Shown one piece after another: positions 25,320-32,417 of a stretch of 64,000 bases of DNA (the stretch's first letter is position 1; every line of letters begins with the position of its first letter). The translations under genes and the position numbers were made by a program. The DNA comes from Comamonadaceae bacterium UBA4962 (lineage in GTDB: Bacteria; Pseudomonadota; Gammaproteobacteria; Burkholderiales; Burkholderiaceae_C). The notes below the pieces were generated by a model. It saw only the letters and a list, made by a program, of their open reading frames with translations. It was not told where the DNA came from and made no database searches. The stretch covers positions 1-64,000 of the forward strand of contig DHAE01000004.1 of assembly GCA_002397315.1 (NCBI GenBank). The letters are read 5' to 3'.

Positions 25320-26048
25320 ATGGCGGACACCTACGTTCTGGTCCACGGCGCCTGGCATACCGGCGACACCCTGGCGGCCACGGCCAAGCACCTGCGCGCG
25401 CGCGGCCACACCGTGCACTGCCCCACGCTGCCGGGCAACCGCCCCGGCGACGGCACGGCCTCGCTGGGCCTGCAGCACGCGATCGACGGGCTGGTGCAGT
25501 TCCTGGAATCGAACGACCTGAAGGACGTGCGCCTCGTCGGCCACAGCTACGGCGGCATGCTGCTCTCCGGCGCGGCCGACCGCGTGCCCGAGCGCATCCG
25601 GCGGCTGGTCTACGTGAACGCCTTCGTGCCGTTGCCCGGCGAATCCCTCGCCGACATGGCGCCACCCTCCTACCGCGCCATGTTCGAAAACATCGCCGCG
25701 GCGAACGGCGGCGGAGTGCAGCTGCCGTTCGCGGTCTGGCGCGAAAGCTTTATCAACGATGCCGATGCGGAGCTGGCGCGCACCACCTATTCGCTGCTGC
25801 ACCCGCAGCCGCTGCGCTGCCTGACCGACCCCATCACCCTCTCGCAGCCCACCGCCGCACTGGCGCTCGGCAAGTCGTACCTGAACTGCCGCGAGGACAC
25901 CGCGCTGCCGCAAAGCCTGCCCTGGCACCCGCGCCTGTCGGAGCGGCTCGGCCTGTTCCGCTACGTGGAGGCCGGCGGCAGCCACGAGGCGCTGTTCACC
26001 GACCCCGAAGGCTTCGCGCGCGGCATCGAGCGCGCGGGGCGGGATTGA
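25320..26048 (+). CDS. Alpha/beta-hydrolase, esterase-like
   Basis: 242 residues; begins TYVLVHGAWHTGDTLAATAKHLR, an early strand and oxyanion HG typical of the plant-type methylesterase/hydroxynitrile-lyase-like subgroup. Nucleophile elbow VGHSYGGML near residue 75; histidine in GGSHEALFTDPEGF at the end. The start at 25320 follows an AAGGAGACAACGAC ribosome-binding site. In the gentisate operon it could release salicylate/gentisate or another acid from an ester; this is inference. Confidence 0.85.
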   Translation: MADTYVLVHGAWHTGDTLAATAKHLRARGHTVHCPTLPGNRPGDGTASLGLQHAIDGLVQFLESNDLKDVRLVGHSYGGMLLSGAADRVPERIRRLVYVNAFVPLPGESLADMAPPSYRAMFENIAAANGGGVQLPFAVWRESFINDADAELARTTYSLLHPQPLRCLTDPITLSQPTAALALGKSYLNCREDTALPQSLPWHPRLSERLGLFRYVEAGGSHEALFTDPEGFARGIERAGRD

Positions 26049-26094
26049 CCCGCGGTCACAACAGCACACACCCAGACAGCCAGGAGACAACGCC

Positions 26095-26856
26095 ATGCAA
26101 GCCACTGCACACCGCAACACCCCGGTCGCCGCCGCCGCCGCGCGCCCGTTCCTTTCCCGTTCACGGCCTGCCCGTGCGGCCTGTGCCGCAGCCGCCGCTT
26201 TCGCGAGCCTCGCCGCCGCGCTGCCCGCGCAGGCGCAGACTCAGGCGCAGACCCAGGCGCCCGACGCGGCTCCGAAATCGCCCTGGCGCATCTACGCCGG
26301 CCCCGCGCACATCGGCTTCAGCACCTCGGCCGAAGTGCGTGCCGGCGGCCAGCGGGTGCCCGGCGCCGACGCCCGGGCCGACGCCAACCACAGCCTCGGC
26401 TTCGGCGCCACCTACGACTTCCACCCGGGCTGGAGCGCCGAAATCGCCCTGGGCCTGCCACCCACCACCGCCCTGAAAGGCACCGGCACCCTGGCCGGCG
26501 CCGGCACGCTCGGCAAGGTGAAATACGGCCCCGCCGTGCTCTCCGTGCGCCGCCACCTGTGGGAAGACGGCCCCGTGCGCCCGTACATCGGCGCGGGCAT
26601 CAACTACACCCTGGTGCTCGAATCCCGTGATGGGTTCGTCTCCAACTTGGACGTGAAGAACGGCTTCGGCCCCGTGCTGCAGGTCGGCTTCGAGGTGCCG
26701 ATCGACCAGCGCTGGAGCTTCTTCGTCGATGCCAAGAAGATCTGGCTCAAGGCCACGGCGACGGGCACGCTGCCCGCGCTGGGCGGGGCGCCCGCGCATG
26801 CGAAGGTGCGGTTGGATCCGTTGGTGGTGACGGCGGGGGTGAGTTATCGGTTTTGA
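26095..26856 (+). CDS. OmpW-family outer membrane protein
   Basis: 253 residues. A signal peptide (PARAACAAAAAFASLAAALPAQAQ) precedes a beta-rich mature part: PWRIYAGPAHIGFSTSAEV, LGFGATYDFHPGWSAEIALGLPP, YGPAVLSVRRHLW, VRPYIGAGINYTLVLESRDG and a C-terminal aromatic end VTAGVSYRF, as expected for an eight-stranded OmpW barrel. OmpW/AlkL relatives admit hydrophobic compounds, so it plausibly provides outer-membrane entry for the aromatic substrate of this operon. It is the last intact gene before the accessory island. Confidence 0.9.
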   Translation: MQATAHRNTPVAAAAARPFLSRSRPARAACAAAAAFASLAAALPAQAQTQAQTQAPDAAPKSPWRIYAGPAHIGFSTSAEVRAGGQRVPGADARADANHSLGFGATYDFHPGWSAEIALGLPPTTALKGTGTLAGAGTLGKVKYGPAVLSVRRHLWEDGPVRPYIGAGINYTLVLESRDGFVSNLDVKNGFGPVLQVGFEVPIDQRWSFFVDAKKIWLKATATGTLPALGGAPAHAKVRLDPLVVTAGVSYRF

Positions 26857-26908
26857 GTCCTCCGCAGCGCTGCGGCCCCCCGGCCCCTCGGGCGGACGGC
26901 TGGAGGCG

Positions 26909-27154
26909 GGCGTGGCCTGTCCCGGCTACCAGCAGTCGCTGCAATTCAGCCTGCCGGTCCCTACTAGCGCGTGGGCGTCGCTGGCACCGTGAAGGTGAAA
27001 TTCCGCGTGTGGGACGGCGCGGTGGTCGGTGAACCCGGTGGCCGGCCCCAGCGAGTACTACCGCACCGTGCGTTCGGCCGTGCGCCGCTTCCATTTCCAG
27101 GCCCGGGGGGAGCGGGGATGCGCTGGTGTCGCTGGATATTGTTTCGGGGGAGTA
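26909..27154 (+). pseudogene. Decayed TonB C-terminal-domain gene
   Basis: Three pieces in three frames follow one another and together resemble a TonB-type energy-transducer C-terminal domain. First VACPGYQQSLQFSLP (from ~26912), then VGVAGTVKVKFRVWDGAVV (from ~26968), then SEYYRTVRSAVRRFHFQAR (from ~27050), and last GDALVSLDIVSGE with a TAG at 27152. At least two or three indels break it. No N-terminal anchor is found. The family call rests on the G-T-V-x-V-x-F and late AVRRF pattern. Confidence 0.55.
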
Positions 27155-27481
27155 GGGCGGGGCGGGAGCGGTCAGTCTGGGCGGGCGTTGCTTGGGCCTT
27201 GCTGATGTAGCGAACAAAGGCATATTGGAGGAGACTCCGATACGCCTTTCCTACTTTCTGGACCGCGTGTGCTGTTAACGGCAGCGATACGCGGGGCTCG
27301 TTGCTGTGAAAGAGGTTTCGATGACTGCTTTGCAGCGATCTCAGTCGGTCGATGACGATCATCGTGTGTCCGGTGATGTAACCACTGCAAACATCGAGCA
27401 CAGTGAGCGTCCAGTCCACCCATCTTGAGAATCTGCTCGGAGCATAGGAGTCTTGTGTCCACCTCAACTCTTGGTGGACAC

Positions 27482-27768
27482 GTGAACACTATCCCCGATC
27501 AGCAAGCCGGCGGGCTCCGGCGGCGTCGCGCGCACAGCGATGAGTTCAAGGCCGATGCGGTGGCAGCCTACGCGCAGCCGGTCATGTCGATGGCTACGGT
27601 GGCGATGGCCCATGGCATCAACGCCAATCTGCTGCGTCGGTGGGTGCGCGAGGCCGGGATGAAGCCCAGGAGCGAGGTCGCGCGCGCAGACGTCGTTGCC
27701 GACGCCAAGGCGCCAGAGTCCAAGACCGTCTTCGTGCCGGTCAGCTTGCCCCCACCGGTGCCGCCGGC
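27482..27768 (+). pseudogene. IS66-family accessory protein TnpA, C-terminally truncated
   Basis: From a GTG at 27482 the product reads NTIPDQQAGGLRRRRAHSDE then FKADAVAAYAQPVMSMATVA and NANLLRRWVREAGMKP, the HTH region of IS66 OrfA/TnpA. After a Pro/Val-rich stretch (TVFVPVSLPPPVP) family similarity stops near 27768, and the frame runs on as noise to 28003. The deletion junction of the element lies there. It is unlikely to be functional, though the HTH part is intact. Confidence 0.75.
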
Positions 27769-27783
27769 TCAGGCGTCGGACAC

Positions 27784-27936
27784 CAGGAGCGCTACCTGTT
27801 CGCGTTGTTGTACGACCACCTCGGCGAGCACGACCTGCTGCGCGTACGAACCGACGCCGAGAAGTACCTGCTGCTGGCTTGCCTCAACCTCGTGGAGTGC
27901 GTGGCCTACTTCGGAACACGGCTGCAGTCCAAGTGA
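27784..27936 (+). pseudogene. Orphan 3' coding fragment inside the IS remnant
   Basis: In a frame different from tnpA, a coherent ~50-codon tail reads ERYLFALLYDHLGEHDLLRV then DAEKYLLLACLNLVECVAYF and ends in a TGA at 27934, 15 bp before the right inverted repeat. It looks like the C-terminus of a helical protein encoded by the full-length parent element. I cannot name it. Its start has been deleted. Confidence 0.4.
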
Positions 27937-27977
27937 GCCGCACGCGGCTAATCAAGATGGGATGCCTGGACGCTCAC

Positions 27978-28286
27978 CGAGCACAGTCCGCGCGGAGCCT
28001 TGAGCGCCCGGTCTGTGGGGCGGAGCTGCCGTCGGTTGCGCCTGACGTCGTCAAGCACGACTTGCGCGGCAGCGGAGGTCTGATTTCTGCGGTTCTGAAC
28101 TCATGCAGTCGACCTACAGGAGTCAGTCGAGGTTCGAAACCAGCACCCAAGCATCGCTTGCTAGCAAACTCGCCAAGGTCGCGCCCGTGGCAGCGGCCCC
28201 TTCTCCCGCGGCGCCAACAGGTGTGATCACCAAGATGTGACCGCGGCGCTCACCTGGCTCGAGAAAACGGCGTCGGGGGGGGCTTG
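27978..28286. other. Non-coding stretch between IS remnant and kinase gene
   Basis: 309 bp after the right target duplication. No convincing gene is seen on either strand. A run of eight G lies at 28274-28281 next to the kinase stop. No terminator hairpin with a T-run was found for the minus-strand cassette that ends at 28287. Confidence 0.5.
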
Positions 28287-29432
28287 CTAGTCGAGGTCTG
28301 CGAAAGTCGAAAATCGCCATCCGCCTTTGGGCTCGTACTTGCGTGGGTTCTCGAAGTACCTCGATAGTTCACCTTGGTCTGTGATTTTCAGCTCCTCGTA
28401 GAGCAGATCCCACAGGACGCGACCGATGACCGACATATCAGCTCGCTCATGCGGCTGCTCCTTCATTGTCCACTCGAACAGCCGCGGCAAAATGAGACCG
28501 CCGGGCAGATCCATGGCAGCTAGCTCAGCCGCGCGTCGACTTACCAAAGCACGCAGGCCACCGTTGTGCACCTCGCTGGCGTACTCGCCCATGCTCGCAA
28601 AACCCTGCAACGGTTGCAGCATTAGTACCCGGTACAAGAGCAAACCTAGGCCCCAGCTTTCATAGGTGCCTCCGAAATGAACGCTCCTTTGCCAAGGGCG
28701 AAATACCTCTGGGGGAAGACTCGTGAGTGCGCCTCCGATCATGCGCGGCGCATAGGCGAGCAGCACGAAGTTGTGATCCGGTTCGTCATCGTAGTTGCCG
28801 GAGATGACTGGAAGTGCTTCACCCCAATCGAGCACCTTGACACCCGCCTTGGCGTCGATCTGGCTGACGAGCGGCCCCATGTGCACAAGGCTCTCGGGTA
28901 GGAGCATGATGTTTCCAGGATGAAAGTCCCGGTGCTGATAGTTCCTCGTAGCTGTGGCCATCGCGTAGGCGACTCGATGAAAGACACTGAGGCGCTCCAA
29001 CGGAGTCAGTAGGTGCGCGCGTTCCAGCCAAGTCGACAGCAGCTCACCATCGACCCATTCAGTGACGAGTGCAATGGTCTGAATGTCATCGAATTCTTCG
29101 AAGTGCAAGACCTTTGGCGCAACGTCGTCGAAAGTAAACTTCGTGATGTCTTCGAGGGCATCTCGTTCGGTCATGAACTTCGCTCTTTCACCTTCGCCTC
29201 GCGGACAGATGAGATACTTCATGAAGACTCGGTGACCAGTCTCTGTATCAGTTCCGGAGAATGTGGCACCTCCAAAAGAGCTGCCGATGGCGCGATCCGC
29301 CCGAAAGCGTCCACCCAGCGTTTCCACTCCCAGATTCTTGATAAGTCTGGTGTCGTTAATTGAGGTATGAGCAGCGACCGCCGTCGAAATCGGGGGCTGG
29401 GCGGACGAGGGTAGGGGAGATGTGCCGGTCAT
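28287..29432 (-). CDS. Eukaryotic-like protein kinase (soluble, DWG variant)
   Basis: 381 residues with the protein-kinase motif series in order. Gly-rich loop AIGSSFGGATFSG (48-60); ATP-binding lysine in VFMKYL (K72); helix-C candidates TERDALED (E89/E94); hinge LVTEWVDGELL; catalytic loop HRDFHPGN (167-174) with catalytic D169 and N174; metal-binding LDWGEAL with D202 (DWG in place of DFG); PPE at 240-242; and ESWGLGLLLY for subdomain IX. No membrane segment or sensor domain is seen. It starts 10 bp after the stop of the ART-like gene with no Shine-Dalgarno, suggesting coupling. Low GC and rarer codons set it apart. Substrate unknown; an immunity, antitoxin or signalling role is inference. 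Confidence 0.82.
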   Translation of the reverse strand: MTGTSPLPSSAQPPISTAVAAHTSINDTRLIKNLGVETLGGRFRADRAIGSSFGGATFSGTDTETGHRVFMKYLICPRGEGERAKFMTERDALEDITKFTFDDVAPKVLHFEEFDDIQTIALVTEWVDGELLSTWLERAHLLTPLERLSVFHRVAYAMATATRNYQHRDFHPGNIMLLPESLVHMGPLVSQIDAKAGVKVLDWGEALPVISGNYDDEPDHNFVLLAYAPRMIGGALTSLPPEVFRPWQRSVHFGGTYESWGLGLLLYRVLMLQPLQGFASMGEYASEVHNGGLRALVSRRAAELAAMDLPGGLILPRLFEWTMKEQPHERADMSVIGRVLWDLLYEELKITDQGELSRYFENPRKYEPKGGWRFSTFADLD

Positions 29433-29442
29433 ATCGATCTAG

Positions 29443-29994
29443 TTAAAGGGTGGGGTGACGAAAGATCGTGGCGCTAACATCGCTGCAAACAAGCATGATT
29501 TCGTTGTTTGAGCGAATCGCTGAGGCCAGGTCGTCGCACCTGAAATCAAGGCGCTTTAGCAGCATCGGAATCGACTCGCCGTAGGGCGAGTCCAGAAATT
29601 CACCATAGAGGTCTTCGCATAGCGGGCTCCAGCAGAAACAATAGTCGGCTGTTGGACGCAGTATTCTGACTTCTCCAGTGTCTCGAGCATAGTTGCGAGC
29701 TATCTCGAGGGATCCGGTTGAAAAAATCGATTGCTGGCGGAATCGGATACCGAAGTGGGCTTCGAACCAGTCGTCGATCTCCACCTGCACATGTGGTGGC
29801 ATGTTCACTGGCGCCCGGCTCTCTGGCGAGCTGAAGTGAAACGTCTGTTCGTGGGAACGAGTCGAAAATCCACGCAGGAGACTGAAGCTCTGTGTGAGCT
29901 CTTCCCACTGGTCTGATGATTTCCAAATGGACATTTTGGTTGAGGTGCCCGCACCGAGTGGGCGTGTGTGGATCTGGCTTGCGGAAGCCGGCAC
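29443..29994 (-). CDS. Hypothetical protein with ADP-ribosyltransferase-like pattern
   Basis: 183 residues, no known annotation recalled. The pattern fits the R-S-E class of ADP-ribosyltransferase folds: LLRGFS (R41), IFSTGSLEIARNYA (S92-T93, after a RFRQQ strand) and NNEIMLVC (E165), with spacing similar to small ART toxins. This is pattern recognition, not a database result. The GTG at 29994 is the first possible start (a TAA lies two codons upstream); ATG 29934 (MSIWKSSDQW) is the alternative. Neither has a Shine-Dalgarno, whereas a strong one (GAGGAGG) sits 35-45 bp upstream before an ATG in another frame. The kinase gene follows by 10 bp. Confidence 0.6.
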   Translation of the reverse strand: MPASASQIHTRPLGAGTSTKMSIWKSSDQWEELTQSFSLLRGFSTRSHEQTFHFSSPESRAPVNMPPHVQVEIDDWFEAHFGIRFRQQSIFSTGSLEIARNYARDTGEVRILRPTADYCFCWSPLCEDLYGEFLDSPYGESIPMLLKRLDFRCDDLASAIRSNNEIMLVCSDVSATIFRHPTL

Positions 29995-30235
29995 TGGTTA
30001 AAACGAATTTCTAAGATGTAACCCGACATAGGTTTCCTCCTCGAACATCGATGCCACCTCGACGGGCTTATCTGGGTCGAGGCCGATTGGACGTAAAAGT
30101 GCCCGAAGCTTGGCTGGAGGTAGGCGCGCGGGGGATCGGAAATTCGGCGAGATAGTTGACTGGGATTTGAAATGTCGCTAGAGGGTCGGCGTCCGCGACC
30201 AGGAATCGGAGTTGTCGACGACGTCGTCGAGCGCG

Positions 30236-31876
30236 TCATCGTCTGCCGTCGGTGCGCCGAGCAACGGCGTCTTGATTTCGAAATCCTGCGGGTTGCGGGT
30301 TGCGGGTCGAGAGTCGGGACGAGGGCGGAATAGCCAGACGCCGAGGTGGCTGCTTGGCGACGCGTTCGATCTCACTCAGGGGGTGTCCCTGGAAATGCTG
30401 GCGAAACGTCTTCTTGAGGGCGGTACTGTTAGTGCCAGCAACCAAGCGCCCCAGTTCGTCACCTTCGACAACCCGAAAGTCGTAGCGCCTTACGCGCGCC
30501 GCTTCGCCCGCGATTAGCCCGCGGGCCCGCTCCGACAGTACGCCGCTGGTCCAGTACTCGAAGACTTGCCGGCACTCGCGCCACTGCCAAGTGGCCTGAG
30601 GTGAACGTCGCATCACTGGGATGCGCTCTTTTAGCCAGACCTCGACCATCTCGTCAGGGACGGTGCCGCCGGGCTTGTAGCCCTTGCACTCGATGAATCG
30701 GACGGACTGGTTGACGTGATAGACCAGAACGTCGACCTCGGCCTGGCCGCCGGCGTCATCCTTGAGAATCTCGTTGAGGTCGATCGACGTGTGTGGGTCA
30801 CGCTGACGCACGAGGTCGGCGACGATGTACTCGAATAGAGCGCCTCGCAGGTTGGTGGCAGCGCCCTCTATGTGGCTGAGCTTGTCGAAGACAGCCGCGA
30901 CCCTATCGAACGAGTCCGGGCGAAGGTATGCGTCCTTGAGGATGTCGGTCAGCTCTCGAAGAGCCTTGGCGACCTCGAGCCCGAACAGGCTCGTCGTGGT
31001 CGCCGGAACGACACCGTTCTCCCTCGCAAGCGCGAAGGCCTCTGGCGTGTAGCCATCCGCTACAAAGACCTGCATGCAGCGGCCCACCTTCGCAAGCGCC
31101 CGCAGCGAGGTGCATTTATTGATAAACGGCTGGAGCTCGTGTGCACCGACGTTGACCCCGAGCAGCACGTCGCAGACGAGATAACCAGGCTTTTTCTTGT
31201 TGGCGGCCTTGTCCCACTGCGTGAGCGGGCCAATGTAGGAGGCGCCGGTCAGATCCCAGTTGAAAGTGCCCACCCGCGGCTGACCATCGTCCGTGTCACG
31301 GAGTGCCACCGTGTTGTAGCTCACGAGCGCCAGGTTCCGGGCCCAGTTCTTGACGGCGCTGAGTAGCACAGCCTCTGTGTTCAGACGTGCGCGCAGACAG
31401 TTGAGCTCCCACGGCGTTGCCTCGACAGTCTGAGCAAGCTCAATGCATTCACCTATCCCCGGGGCGTCGAAGCACGTCACCAATTGAGCGCTCTTGAGGC
31501 GGTCAAGAACGCCTTGGGCCGGGATGTGGCCCTTCTGGGCGATGGGGGCGCCACACGCGATAAGGAAGTGCCTGACCGGCATGATGCCGCCGCGGGCCAT
31601 GAGGGCGGCAAGACCGCCGCCATACGACGCGCTGTGCTGTAGAAGTCGCTTGACGAGCTCGTGCCAGAACTCCGGCGAGGCGTAGTCGCTCTGCAGGTAG
31701 ACGAAGCGCACCCCGCGAGGGAACACAAGGTGGGCGAGCTTCTTGATCTCCGTCGAGCGCGAGACGCGCTGCCGGGCCGTCGCGGGCGCCACACCTTCCT
31801 TGACCAAAGCGGCGACAAGCTCCGTGCTCAAGCATGGTCGGAGGGTCTGGAGCAGACGAGTAAGCGAGTCAGCCAT
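30236..31876 (-). CDS. PD-(D/E)XK nuclease-like protein with N-terminal winged-helix region
   Basis: 546 residues. The N-terminal ~130 residues look like winged helices (LVAALVKEGVAPATARQRVS; FLIACGAPIAQKGHIPAQGV). A central region of unknown fold follows. From ~340 there is a restriction-endonuclease-like core: E349 in GALFEYIVADL, D382 in AEVDVLVYH, and E396-C-K398 in VRFIECKG, i.e. a D-x13-ExK site. Tail basic, with a heptamer repeat at its 3' end. If one 7-bp unit were lost the frame would continue to 30178 with an acidic tail (DDDALDDVVDNSDSW). First gene of the minus-strand cassette, 241 bp before the ART-like gene. I infer a DNA-targeting role. Confidence 0.7.
   Translation of the reverse strand: MADSLTRLLQTLRPCLSTELVAALVKEGVAPATARQRVSRSTEIKKLAHLVFPRGVRFVYLQSDYASPEFWHELVKRLLQHSASYGGGLAALMARGGIMPVRHFLIACGAPIAQKGHIPAQGVLDRLKSAQLVTCFDAPGIGECIELAQTVEATPWELNCLRARLNTEAVLLSAVKNWARNLALVSYNTVALRDTDDGQPRVGTFNWDLTGASYIGPLTQWDKAANKKKPGYLVCDVLLGVNVGAHELQPFINKCTSLRALAKVGRCMQVFVADGYTPEAFALARENGVVPATTTSLFGLEVAKALRELTDILKDAYLRPDSFDRVAAVFDKLSHIEGAATNLRGALFEYIVADLVRQRDPHTSIDLNEILKDDAGGQAEVDVLVYHVNQSVRFIECKGYKPGGTVPDEMVEVWLKERIPVMRRSPQATWQWRECRQVFEYWTSGVLSERARGLIAGEAARVRRYDFRVVEGDELGRLVAGTNSTALKKTFRQHFQGHPLSEIERVAKQPPRRLAIPPSSRLSTRNPQPAGFRNQDAVARRTDGRR
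30287..30307. repeat. Heptanucleotide tandem repeat (3 x TGCGGGT) in the nuclease gene 3' end
   Basis: Three perfect head-to-tail copies of TGCGGGT (plus strand) at 30287-30293, 30294-30300 and 30301-30307. Each unit is 7 bp, so gain or loss of one copy shifts the nuclease reading frame. With three copies the protein ends ...TDGRR; with two it would read NPQDFEIKTPLLGAPTADDD and continue to a TAG at 30178. Confidence 0.85.
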
Positions 31877-31917
31877 GGGATGCGAGTGCCTACGATGTCA
31901 CACTGCGCTGTTTATAA

Positions 31918-31931
31918 CACGTAGATACGTG
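31918..31931. promoter_or_regulatory. Perfect palindrome upstream of the nuclease cassette
   Basis: CACGTA-GA-TACGTG (6-bp arms, 2-bp centre) lies 42 bp before the nuclease ATG, next to a TTATAA stretch that could be the -10 box on the minus strand. The nuclease-like protein has an N-terminal winged-helix region, so autoregulation through this site is a reasonable guess. Confidence 0.45.
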
Positions 31932-32417
31932 CTCGATCATAAAACGCGAGTCCCAGCGAGAGCCTGTGAAAATATGGGGTTTATCGGGTTGGTCGAACGG
32001 CCCGCTCAGCCAATGATGTCACAGTGGCGGTTTTGTGGGTCGACCGGGAAGGAGCGGGAATGCGCTTGGTCTATCTCGGCAGGACAGCTCACGTCAGGCG
32101 CATGCGAGCCTGATCCTACGGGCCTGCCGCCGCTTGGGTCGACATCAGCCTGTCGCGACGAGCGGAAGCGGTCGCCCAGGAAGGCTCGAGACGGGCGACG
32201 CTGTCGAGCGACCAGTTCGGACGGCCAAGCCGTCGTCCAGACGCCTCGACCTGAGTGGCCGGTCTTGGCGCGGGCAGCCGGTCAGGACCTGATTTCCGAA
32301 CGACTGAGATCAGCCTCCAGGCGACATTGATACGCGCCCCCCGTGATTCATAGAAAATTAGCGCAGCAATAGCTCCCGAATACCGACGGCCGAAACGGCG
32401 GTGCCGCCGCACCCTCC
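31932..32417. other. Non-coding stretch at the right edge of the island
   Basis: About 490 bp between the cassette promoter and the nagR-like gene. Open frames exist on both strands but none has a family pattern, a good ribosome-binding site or coherent composition. GC rises again toward 32420. No direct repeat marking an integration site was recognised. Confidence 0.5.

Larger units (their letters stand above)
27403..27977. mobile_element. Short IS66-type element remnant with terminal inverted repeats and 8-bp target duplication
   Basis: 575 bp bounded by 26-bp imperfect inverted repeats (27403-27428 and 27952-27977; 22 of 26 match, ends GTGAGCGTCCAG). It is flanked by the identical 8-mer CGAGCACA at 27395-27402 and 27978-27985. 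An 8-bp duplication fits the IS66 family, as does the TnpA-like gene inside. The transposase (TnpC) and TnpB are missing, so it is an internally deleted, non-autonomous derivative that must have been moved by an enzyme supplied in trans. Confidence 0.85.

Noticed and set aside
26862..26875. Perfect 14-bp palindrome CCGCAGCGCTGCGG after ompW as terminator
   Set aside because: No loop and no T-run follows; palindromes of this kind are expected by chance at this GC.
29985..30029. Programmed -1 frameshift joining the ATG at 30029 to the ART-like frame
   Set aside because: The -1 frame meets a TAA at the T-rich site, so slippage there would terminate rather than continue.
32110..32330. Degraded transposase at the right island edge
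   Set aside because: Frames such as ATLSSDQFGRPSRRP looked suggestive, but no transposase motif or terminal repeat could be supported.
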